Assembly: GCA_024280535.1 (NCBI GenBank)
Contig: JAJRPY010000057.1
Coordinates: 1 to 11,632 of the forward strand
Length of the DNA stretch: 11,632 bases
Origin: Gammaproteobacteria bacterium
Lineage (GTDB): Bacteria; Pseudomonadota; Gammaproteobacteria; PS1; Pseudothioglobaceae
Direction: 5' to 3'
The position numbers and the translations under genes are program-made. Positions 1-5,623 of the stretch are shown here, one piece after another. The notes under the pieces were generated by a model that was not told where the DNA came from, did not search any database, and worked only from the letters and a program-made list of their open reading frames with translations. Every line of letters starts with the position of its first letter. Position 1 is the stretch's first letter.

Positions 1-1076
1 AATAATGAGTTAGCAAATGACTTGCTACAATTGGAAAAAAATAAACGCCAACAAAATAACTTAGCGTAAAAAATGCAATAGCTTGATGTTGCTTATGCTT
101 GCTGGATATTTTGACCGAATAGGTTTTTATTAAAGGGTAAGCCAACCCATACGAAATGCCTATAAGAGTGGCACTGACGCTATACATAAGGCTATTGTTA
201 ACATTAAATAATAGCAACGACAAACCGACAATCATCAATAATAAAATTAGTGGTAGCTTTTTTTACAGGGTTATTTTTAGCAAGCACACCGCCAAAAAAT
301 ACCCTGCTTAATATCACAGATAATGTATAGAAAATAAAGAATAAGGAATATTCCAGCATTCTTTCTTTGGCATACTGTACCTGAAAAGTCATCATTACAG
401 AAAACACACAAGCGCCTAAAAACACCATGGTAAAAGCAGTATTAGATTTTTCTTTTAGAATGGAAAAATCTATTTTTTGAATTTTAATGGATACCTTTTC
501 TCGGTTAATAGCAAACAAGCGTCCAAGATATAAAAATAGCAATGCACTGATTAACGATGAAATAAACGCCGTTTGATATAATAATTGCAAAGAATAACTA
601 GCACCTAATTGTGTTGTTATATTGTAAATAACGGGCAAAGTTGCCGTCCCAATGACAATAAATACTGAAATTAAACTTAAATATTTCCCTCGGTCGTCGT
701 CTTTAATTAAAGAGCTAAGTACAATCATTGAGGAAGATGCGTGATAAAAACTCCACCCCAATCCAATAAATATTGCAATTAAATAATAAACATAATCCAT
801 CTTATCAAGAAAGGACATAGCCAATAAACTAATGCCACATAATAAAACCCCCACAGATGATACAACATGCGCGCCATATTTTTTTGAGATACTGCCAGAC
901 ATACCAACCATCAAAACGCTAGCCACACCTGAAAATACTAAAAAATGACCAAAATCAATCACACTGCCAGATAAATTAATTTGGGTGTATTCAATTAGTA
1001 AATAGATACTGCCATAAGCAAAAGCAGCCAAATAACATGCGATGAATAAATAGTGTTCTTTTTTTATGCTAGTCAT
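1..1076 (-). pseudogene. MFS transporter, frameshifted, 3' end cut by window edge
   Basis: An inner-membrane major facilitator superfamily transporter; the substrate cannot be told. The first frame (ATG at 1076 down to TAA at 204) gives about eight membrane helices, a motif-A-like loop between helices 2 and 3 (GSISKKYGA, residues about 61-69) and a charged DDDRGK loop after helix 4. Near residue 270 it turns into non-transporter sequence and stops. The other frame resumes exactly there, at an A7 run (258-264), as KLPLILLLMIVGLSLLLFN, and stays open to position 1 with helices 9-11 (for example SATLIGISYGLAYPL and FTLSYFVGVYFFPIV). Removing one A restores a continuous protein of at least 358 residues, near the usual 390-400. 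This is a one-base insertion, transcriptional slippage or a sequencing error. A second A7 run lies in codons 4-6. No clear Shine-Dalgarno precedes the ATG. Family call is firm; functional state is not. Confidence 0.85.
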
Positions 1077-1211
1077 AATTTTTTGAGTATGTTAAATCAT
1101 ACCAAATTTTTAATACGAAATTAAATTCAAAATTACAAGTGGACTCTTTTAAAAATAAAAAATTGTTGGTATGCTGAGTTAGAAGGATGATACCATCTGT
1201 TCTTTAAAATA

Positions 1212-1240
1212 AGTAAAATTTAGTAAAATTTAGTAAAAAA
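1212..1240. repeat. 10-bp AT-rich tandem repeat
   Basis: AGTAAAATTT is present twice in tandem (1212-1221 and 1222-1231), followed by a degraded third copy AGTAAAAAAA. It sits in the 222-bp gap between the transporter start and the plus-strand ORF. It could be a slippage product or an A-tract upstream element. I see no gene in this gap. Confidence 0.6.
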
Positions 1241-1259
1241 AGACTTGTATTTTCTAAAA

Positions 1260-1298
1260 AATAACTATAAAATAGTATTTTTTATTAAATTAGTTATT
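1260..1298. other. Inverted repeat abutting the start codon at 1299
   Basis: AATAACTA (1260-1267) is perfectly complementary to TAGTTATT (1291-1298), so the two enclose 23 bases and end directly before the ATG at 1299. In RNA this could form a hairpin that hides the start region. The right arm continues into GTTATTA (1293-1299), the same heptamer found at the right end of the attC-like site at 2167-2251, so it may also be the remnant of a cassette boundary. The inner arms do not resemble attC sequence, so this reading is weak. Confidence 0.35.
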
Positions 1299-2144
1299 AT
1301 GAATATACGATACCAGTTGTCACAAGCAGAAATAATTTTTGAAGATGTTGCATTTCTTATTGCCAAAGGAGCTTCTGCAAAAGATATTCACTCAAATATA
1401 ATCAAGGGGTTAATAGTTTTGTCAGATATTAAGAAATCAATATTAACGCAAGATATTAAAGAAGAAAAACCTAATCAAAGTGAATCTGACGAAGTAGAAA
1501 AAGTACAAAGAAGATTAAAGTTATGGAGTAAGCCAGAAAGACAACAAAATATTAACTCTCAAATATTAAATGCATTTTTAAAATTAAGACAGTCTGGTGA
1601 AAAACATATAACAGAAATTGATATTCAAAATAAATTGAAAAATGTAGATGATTTTAAAAATAATTTTGATCAAATGAAAAATATTGCTGAGAAAAATCAC
1701 GGTAAAGTTTTTGAACAAAATGGAGGTCAAATTGAGATATGGGAGCCAGTAAGTTTGCTTGTATCTGAATATGAGATAACGGTATTTCAAAAAATAAAAC
1801 CACATGACATAACAAATCATTCCAGTCAGCCACTAACGCATAGGATGAATTCAGGCGTTCATAGTATGGAGCAAAAATTCAAAAATTGGCTGATTAAACA
1901 AGGGTATTCAGAACCAGGTGCAGTGAATAGCTATCCTCAAGCCATCCCGAAAATATCAGAACATTACTCAAGGCGCACAGGAAAGACTGTAGATATTTAT
2001 TCTGTAACAGATCAAAATATAATTAGCCAAATCGCCCATGATTATAGTCAATCAGGACAATTTGCGCAATTTGGTTATGAACAGCATAGCAGGTATAGGG
2101 CTGCTATTTCAAGATACTCAGAATTCTTTGCTTATAAAGGTTAG
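1299..2144 (+). CDS. Hypothetical protein, probable fusion of two gene-cassette ORFs
   Basis: Function not recognised. The frame is open from a TTG at 1245, but the ATG at 1299 is the better start (281 residues) because the 18 upstream codons are low-complexity AT-rich sequence. No Shine-Dalgarno is visible. Residues 1-55 are helical, 56-80 are a charged linker, and about 82-152 look like a small winged-helix-type domain (INSQILNAFLKL, HITEIDI, NHGKVFEQNGGQIEIW). Residues 170-189 (ITNHSSQPLTHRMNSGVHS) are encoded by an attC-like site, and 190-281 start with a Met and form a separate alpha-helical domain. That domain resembles the core-binding (SAM-like) N-terminal domain of tyrosine recombinases, but no catalytic domain follows. 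The simplest reading is two cassette genes joined by loss of the first stop. Base composition is more AT-rich than the core genes to the right. Confidence 0.7.
   Translation: MNIRYQLSQAEIIFEDVAFLIAKGASAKDIHSNIIKGLIVLSDIKKSILTQDIKEEKPNQSESDEVEKVQRRLKLWSKPERQQNINSQILNAFLKLRQSGEKHITEIDIQNKLKNVDDFKNNFDQMKNIAEKNHGKVFEQNGGQIEIWEPVSLLVSEYEITVFQKIKPHDITNHSSQPLTHRMNSGVHSMEQKFKNWLIKQGYSEPGAVNSYPQAIPKISEHYSRRTGKTVDIYSVTDQNIISQIAHDYSQSGQFAQFGYEQHSRYRAAISRYSEFFAYKG
1807..1863 (+). other. attC-like integron recombination site 1 (inside the ORF)
   Basis: This 57-bp element has the layout of a short attC (59-base element). The left end is ACATAAC (R''-like, RYYYAAC) followed by AAATCATTCCAG. The right end is GAATTCAGGC followed by GTTCATA (R'-like). 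From memory, aadA-type attC sites read TAACAATTCGTTCAAGCC on the left and CTTAACTCAAGCGTTAG on the right, and about 13 of 17 positions agree on each side. The arms pair imperfectly (TCA 1826-1828 with TGA 1846-1848; CC 1830-1831 with GG 1843-1844; AAC with GTT). R' does not fit GTTRRRY well, so the site may be decayed. An ATG (1866) begins 2 bp after its end, as is typical of cassettes. Confidence 0.55.
1866..2144 (+). CDS. Putative stand-alone cassette ORF, core-binding-like domain, 92 aa
   Basis: This is an alternative, shorter reading of the 3' third of the ORF above, in the same frame. ATG 1866 lies just behind the right end of attC-like site 1, and the TAG at 2142-2144 lies about 22 bp before attC-like site 2, so the unit has the anatomy of one integron gene cassette. 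The product (MEQKFKNWLIKQGYSEPGAV to ISRYSEFFAYKG) is a compact helical domain with an F-x-x-WL-x-x-x-G-x-S pattern and a later RYRAAISRYSEFF helix. This resembles the DNA-binding core-binding domain of tyrosine recombinases, which is also found attached to some restriction-type proteins. No catalytic residues are present. A weak AGG (1853-1855) lies 10 bases before the ATG. Function unknown. Confidence 0.45.
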   Translation: MEQKFKNWLIKQGYSEPGAVNSYPQAIPKISEHYSRRTGKTVDIYSVTDQNIISQIAHDYSQSGQFAQFGYEQHSRYRAAISRYSEFFAYKG

Positions 2145-2166
2145 TAAAATAGTTGTTAGAAAAAAC

Positions 2167-2251
2167 ACATAACAAATCATTTAATCCGATCGTTTGATAG
2201 GTTGTAGCACTTTACTCCGTATAAAGTAGTCGGTTGATTCGAATGTTATTA
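2167..2251 (+). other. attC-like integron recombination site 2
   Basis: An 85-bp imperfect palindrome in the 144-bp gap between two convergent genes. Outer arms ATAACA (2169-2174) and TGTTAT (2244-2249) pair perfectly, inner arms CCGA (2186-2189) and TCGG (2230-2233) pair, and a central hairpin ACTTTA/TAAAGT (2209-2214, 2222-2227) fills the middle. The left sequence TAACAAATCATTTAATCCGA matches the remembered aadA-type TAACAATTCATTCAAGCCGA at 17 of 20 positions; the right side CGGTTGATTCGAATGTTA also resembles CGGCTTAACTCAAGCGTTA. R'' is ACATAAC; R' is GTTATTA, a poor fit to GTTRRRY. Orientation is ambiguous: read on the minus strand the R' would be GTTATGT, a better fit. The plus reading is favoured by the 15 bases shared with site 1. 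Confidence 0.6.
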
Positions 2252-2288
2252 GACACACAAAAAATAAACAATTTGCGCTATCTCCTTT

Positions 2289-3146
2289 TTATATGTTTGG
2301 TTTTCTTAATTGTTGAATCGTTTCTATGGTTAGTCCAGTTTTCAAGGCGATGGTTTCGTTGTCTAGGAGATCCAGGAGATTTTTAGCAACTGTAAGCACG
2401 CCTTGCTCAATACCTTGCTCAATACCTTGCTCAATACCCTTGTTTTTGGCAGTTTGTAGGGCATTTATATCATCAAATTCTTTTAATGAAACATAGTCGT
2501 AAATTTCTAACTCCTGTTTATTCCAAGTGGTTTGGGTGGCGACGTTAAAGGCTTCTTTAAAATCTTTATGTTGGTAGTTTTCAGGAATCATGGTCAGGTT
2601 TTCTACATTTTTGATGAAGTAAATCCATTTATCCAAGATGCTTTTGAGTGCTTCTAAGTCCTTGTTGAATTTAGGCAGTTCAATAAAACTAAATTCAAAA
2701 TCACTCAGGTCTTGAAGGCCGGTTTCTTGGTTGATAATCAGGTGACGGGAGATAAAATTTGGATGTTCAAAAATAATAAAGTTGACAATGCCAATAAAAT
2801 AGACTTTTTTGAGTTTGTTGTAGTCATTGCCTTTGTCTAATTGATTGACGTAGGCTTTTGAGGTGTAGTATAGGCTGCGTTTGTTGAAGTTACCTAAGTC
2901 TTTTCTTTGCATCTCAACGATAAAGGTATTGCCTTTTTGATTGGTGGCTTTGATGTCAAGGATGGTTTCTTTGAGTTCGGGAATTTTTGGGACTTGGTAG
3001 GGATTGGCCAGTGTTACCGCGACAATGGTATTGTCTCCGCTGAAATCAAGTACGGCATTGAGAAAGGAAATAAGGATATTTTTATGTTGGTCGTTGCCAA
3101 ATATTTTTTTGAAAGCGATATCGTTTTTTGGGTCAGCGAATTTCAT
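2289..3146 (-). CDS. Rpn-family PD-(D/E)XK nuclease (transposase_31-like)
   Basis: A 285-residue member of the Rpn / PDDEXK family, long annotated as recombination-promoting nuclease or putative transposase; E. coli relatives are DNA endonucleases tied to phage defence. The N-terminus MKFADPKNDIAFKKIFG is the family signature, which fixes the ATG at 3146. The nuclease core is ILDIKA (D64) followed by IVEMQR (E78, Q80), the D-x13-E-x-Q form of the active site. Family features SLYYTSKAYVNQL (residues 91-103) and YFIGIVNFIIF (116-126) follow. Residues 237-248 are GIEQ repeated three times from a 12-bp DNA repeat, leading into a short helical C-terminus. A TATAAT (3185-3180) lies 34 nt upstream and there is no Shine-Dalgarno. 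It points toward the attC-like site at 2167-2251 and may be a cassette gene itself. Confidence 0.85.
   Translation of the reverse strand: MKFADPKNDIAFKKIFGNDQHKNILISFLNAVLDFSGDNTIVAVTLANPYQVPKIPELKETILDIKATNQKGNTFIVEMQRKDLGNFNKRSLYYTSKAYVNQLDKGNDYNKLKKVYFIGIVNFIIFEHPNFISRHLIINQETGLQDLSDFEFSFIELPKFNKDLEALKSILDKWIYFIKNVENLTMIPENYQHKDFKEAFNVATQTTWNKQELEIYDYVSLKEFDDINALQTAKNKGIEQGIEQGIEQGVLTVAKNLLDLLDNETIALKTGLTIETIQQLRKPNI
2402..2437. repeat. 12-bp tandem repeat, 3 copies, in the Rpn gene
   Basis: CTTGCTCAATAC is repeated exactly three times (2402-2413, 2414-2425, 2426-2437), with CTTG recurring just after it. On the minus strand each unit encodes GIEQ, so gain or loss of copies would keep the frame and change only the linker length before the C-terminal helix. 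Confidence 0.9.
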
Positions 3147-3179
3147 TTGTAGTGGTTGGTTGGGGTGATTTTGGGGTTT

Positions 3180-3185
3180 ATTATA
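3180..3185 (-). promoter_or_regulatory. Probable -10 box of the Rpn gene
   Basis: A perfect TATAAT on the minus strand, with a poor AT-rich -35 region. A start near 3173 would give a leader of about 27 nt before the ATG at 3146. Everything between the -10 box and the ATG lacks G on the transcribed-sense strand, and there is no ribosome binding site. Confidence 0.4.
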
Positions 3186-3264
3186 TCATTGATGCTGATG
3201 TTATTATTAATCGTGTGAAAAATCAAAATTGTTCTGTGCAATAACGTTGGCTTTTATAACAAGT

Positions 3265-3292
3265 AACTAATTGGCAAAAAAAACCAATAGTT
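3265..3292 (-). terminator. Stem-loop at the miaA stop codon, possible weak terminator
   Basis: AACTAATTGG (3265-3274) and CCAATAGTT (3284-3292) pair over nine base pairs with one bulged A, around a loop containing A8 on the plus strand. It overlaps the last base of the miaA TAA. On the miaA transcript the U run is in the loop rather than after the stem, so it is not a textbook intrinsic terminator. It may still protect or end the mRNA. Confidence 0.35.
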
Positions 3293-4212
3293 TACGGATT
3301 TTGAATAAAGTGAAGGGCTTTTTTTATGTCGGCAGTGGCTAATAAAAGTGCGTTGGTTTCGTGTTTTAGCCATGTGCTTTGGCGTTTGCAAAGTTGGCGA
3401 GTGGCAATGATTGATTTTTCGATCATGGTTTGTTCGTCTATTTCGTTGTTTAAAAATTGCCAGGCTTGGCGGTAGCCTACGCAGCGAATTGAGGGTAAAT
3501 CTTGATGCAGGTTTTTGTCTTTTTTTAGGGCGTTCACTTCTTGTATAAAGCCTTGTTTTAGCATGGTGTGGAAGCGTGTTTCAATGCGTTGATGGAGTAG
3601 GGTGCGATCTGGCATTAGGATAATTTTTTTGATGTGGTGGTTAAGTCCACCTTGTTTGTTGCCTTGTAATTCGGTTAAGGTTTGTCCGCTAATATCAAAT
3701 ACTTCTAGGGCGCGCGTAATTCGTTGGGAGTCGTTTGGGTGAATGCGTTGAGCGGCGATAGGGTCGATGGATTTGAGTGTTTTGTGGAGTAATTCAGCGC
3801 CTTGTTCTTTGAGTAGTTGGGTGTATTTTTGTCGAGATTTTGTGGTGGATTCTGGTAGATTTGACAAGCCGTATTCCAAGGCATTAAAGTAAAACGAAGT
3901 GCCGCCTACTAAAATGGGCAGGGTGTGATTGGCCAAGGCTAGCTCAATTTGCTTATTCGCATCAAGCATAAAATCACGTGCGGAATAGGCATCACCGGGT
4001 TCGCAAATGTTGATTAAATGATGTGGGTGTTTTAGCAAGGTTTGCGCGTCAGGCTTTGCGGTGCCAATATTCATACGTTTGTAAATTAGGGCAGAATCGA
4101 CACTGATTAAGCGAGCGTTTAGTTGTTTGCTGATGTCAATGGCAAAGTCGGTTTTGCCAGAAGCAGTGGGGCCCATTAAAAAAAGTACAGTATTGGTAGG
4201 AGGGTTTTGCAC
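3292..4212 (-). CDS. miaA: tRNA dimethylallyltransferase
   Basis: MiaA transfers a dimethylallyl group from DMAPP to N6 of A37 in tRNAs reading UNN codons, in the cytoplasm. The 306 residues are the normal length. Visible marks are the P-loop GPTASGKT (14-21), the DSALIYKRMNIGTAKP segment (catalytic Asp and tRNA contact), HHLINICEPGDAYSARDF, PILVGGTSFYFNAL, QRITRALEVF and GYRQAW near the C-terminus. The start is a GTG at 4212: an AAGGA Shine-Dalgarno lies 5 nt before it, and no ATG precedes the P-loop. A CTGACA-16-TATAAT promoter lies just upstream. In many gammaproteobacteria hfq and hflX follow miaA; here a stem-loop and then the accessory stretch follow instead. Identification is secure. 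Confidence 0.97.
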   Translation of the reverse strand: MQNPPTNTVLFLMGPTASGKTDFAIDISKQLNARLISVDSALIYKRMNIGTAKPDAQTLLKHPHHLINICEPGDAYSARDFMLDANKQIELALANHTLPILVGGTSFYFNALEYGLSNLPESTTKSRQKYTQLLKEQGAELLHKTLKSIDPIAAQRIHPNDSQRITRALEVFDISGQTLTELQGNKQGGLNHHIKKIILMPDRTLLHQRIETRFHTMLKQGFIQEVNALKKDKNLHQDLPSIRCVGYRQAWQFLNNEIDEQTMIEKSIIATRQLCKRQSTWLKHETNALLLATADIKKALHFIQNP

Positions 4213-4238
4213 AAATATCCTTGCATTAGTAAGTATTT

Positions 4239-4266
4239 ATTATAACGACCTAGATTATAATGTCAG
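4239..4266 (-). promoter_or_regulatory. miaA promoter
   Basis: On the minus strand CTGACA (4266-4261, five of six matches to the -35 consensus) is followed after 16 bp by a perfect TATAAT (4244-4239). Transcription would start near 4232, about 20 nt before the GTG, leaving just enough room for the AAGGA ribosome binding site. The -35 box shares a base with the -10 box of the divergent promoter. Confidence 0.65.
4256..4261 (+). promoter_or_regulatory. -10 box for the oxidoreductase-bolA-mltD operon
   Basis: A perfect TATAAT with no good -35 box at normal distance. The predicted start near 4268 gives a leader of about 26 nt to the ATG at 4294. It lies back to back with, and touches, the miaA promoter, so polymerase probably cannot occupy both at once. 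Confidence 0.45.
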
Positions 4267-4293
4267 CATTCAACATTGTTAGAAAATAAATAC

Positions 4294-5307
4294 ATGTTTA
4301 CAGTAGAAAATCAAGTAACAGGTCATCATTTTAAGATTGAGCCAGGCGAAACCATCTTGGATGGCGCTATGAGCAACGGTATCGGCTTGCCGTATGGTTG
4401 TCGAAATGGGTTTTGTGGCAAATGCAAGGCAACTTTAATAGAGGGCGAGATTTGTTATGAGGCAGGCACTCCGCCGGCGTTAAGTGCGGAAGAGATTGCT
4501 GATGGTATGATTCTTCCGTGCAAATGTCAGGCAATGACGGATTTGTCAATTGTTGTGACGGAATTAGAAAGTATTGCGGATATTGAGGTAAAGACACTGC
4601 CTTGCAAAGTGGCTAAAATTGAACATTTGAATGCGGATGTAGCTAAAATTATTTTGATTATTCCTGGTAGTGAGTCGATGCAGTATTTGTCGGGTCAGTA
4701 TATTGATTTAATTCATCCTGATTTTGAGCCTAGGGCTTTTTCAATTGCCAATGCACCGCATAATACAGGGGTGATTGAATTGCATGTGCGTTTGATTTCG
4801 GGAGGGCGATTTACTCATTTTGTGTTTAATGAATTACAAGAAAAATCTTTATTAAAAATTGAAGGACCTAAGGGGCATTTTTATTTAAGAGAGCATAGCG
4901 ATAAGCCTATTATTATGGTGGCTGGTGGGACGGGTTTTGGCCCTGTTAAGGCGATGGTGGAGCATACGCTTGAATTGGGCAGCCAAAGAGACATTCATAT
5001 TTATTGGGGGGTTAGGAGCAAGCAGGATTTATATATGAGTTTGCCAAGTGAATGGGCCAAAGAGTTTGAGCATATTAGTTTTATACCGGTGTTGTCAATG
5101 CCTGATAATTCATGGAAAGGGCGTACGGGCTATGTGCATGAGGCGGTGCTGGCTGATTTTGAAACGCTAACAAATTACGAGGTATATGCTTGCGGCCCGC
5201 CTCAAATGGTAAGATCAGCGGCCAATACGTTTGTTAAAAAAGGCATGTTTGAAAATAATTTTTATAATGATAGTTTTGATTTTGCCTATCAAGTGGGTGA
5301 AGCATGA
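4294..5307 (+). CDS. [2Fe-2S] ferredoxin / FAD-NAD(P)H oxidoreductase (CDP-6-deoxyglucoseen reductase-like)
   Basis: A soluble electron-transfer flavoprotein that would pass electrons from NAD(P)H through flavin to a [2Fe-2S] cluster and on to an unknown acceptor. The N-terminal ferredoxin domain has C36, C41, C44 and C76 (GCRNGFCGKC, then LPCKC), the plant-type pattern. The ferredoxin-reductase part has the flavin motif PRAFS (146-150), the nucleotide-binding GGTGFGP (211-217) and the C-terminal ACGPPQM (299-305). At 337 residues it matches proteins often labelled CDP-6-deoxy-delta-3,4-glucoseen reductase, but no deoxysugar genes are nearby, so that name should not be taken literally; reductase partners of oxygenases look the same. 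The ATG at 4294 is preferred over a TTG at 4276. Its stop overlaps the next start as ATGA, so the two are probably translationally coupled. Confidence 0.88.
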   Translation: MFTVENQVTGHHFKIEPGETILDGAMSNGIGLPYGCRNGFCGKCKATLIEGEICYEAGTPPALSAEEIADGMILPCKCQAMTDLSIVVTELESIADIEVKTLPCKVAKIEHLNADVAKIILIIPGSESMQYLSGQYIDLIHPDFEPRAFSIANAPHNTGVIELHVRLISGGRFTHFVFNELQEKSLLKIEGPKGHFYLREHSDKPIIMVAGGTGFGPVKAMVEHTLELGSQRDIHIYWGVRSKQDLYMSLPSEWAKEFEHISFIPVLSMPDNSWKGRTGYVHEAVLADFETLTNYEVYACGPPQMVRSAANTFVKKGMFENNFYNDSFDFAYQVGEA

Positions 5308-5621
5308 ATGATGTCACCTCTATGCAGCAGCATTTAATACAGCAACTTGAGGTGGCTTTGTCGCCCAGTTATTTAGAAGTGATTAACGAATCTGCCAATC
5401 ATTCTGGCCCTGCTACTGAGTCGCATTTTAAATTGATTGTGGTCAGTGATGGTTTTAATGAGTTGGCGTTAATCAAAAGGCATCGCTTAATTAACCAATT
5501 ATTTAAAGAGGAGTTGGCACATATTCACGCTTTGGCTATGCACACTTATACCAAAGATGAGTGGGCGGCAAAGAAGGGCGCGCCTGCTTCTCCTCAATGT
5601 GCAGGTGGCTCTAAATCTTAA
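5304..5621 (+). CDS. bolA: BolA family protein
   Basis: A small cytoplasmic BolA protein of 105 residues. BolA proteins bind monothiol glutaredoxins through a shared [2Fe-2S] cluster, and E. coli BolA also acts on morphology and cell-wall genes. The family sequence is clear: LEVINESANHSGPATESHFK (24-43), HRLINQLF (60-67) and HALAMHTYTKDEW (75-87), which includes the conserved C-terminal His region. The last 15 or so residues form a short loose tail with a Cys. The start overlaps the upstream oxidoreductase stop (ATGA) and has a GGGTGA ribosome binding site. The link to an iron-sulfur oxidoreductase on one side and a murein hydrolase on the other fits both known BolA themes. The symbol bolA rather than a paralogue name is probable, from the close likeness to the E. 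coli BolA core. Confidence 0.93.
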   Translation: MNDVTSMQQHLIQQLEVALSPSYLEVINESANHSGPATESHFKLIVVSDGFNELALIKRHRLINQLFKEELAHIHALAMHTYTKDEWAAKKGAPASPQCAGGSKS

Positions 5622-5623
5622 CG

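Noticed and set aside
1091..1097. GTTAAAT, a perfect GTTRRRY match
   Set aside because: The sequence to its left is the transporter's coding start and shows no attC arms.
1178..1184. GTTAGAA as a cassette boundary (R'-like)
   Set aside because: The heptamer also occurs by chance at 2155-2161, and no matching left arm lies upstream.
2255..2288. AAGGAG on the minus strand just after the Rpn stop, as the ribosome binding site of a further gene
   Set aside because: The only frame after it is a TTG-started peptide of about 19 residues that runs into the attC-like palindrome.
2907..3152. 81-residue plus-strand ORF opposite the Rpn gene
   Set aside because: It is a mirror frame of the conserved Rpn N-terminus and has no recognisable features.
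3256..3295. Possible third attC-like site at the end of miaA (ATAACAAG, then a stem-loop)
   Set aside because: Only about 12 of 17 positions match site 2, the element is too short, and its right end overlaps the miaA stop codon. A simple stem-loop explains it.
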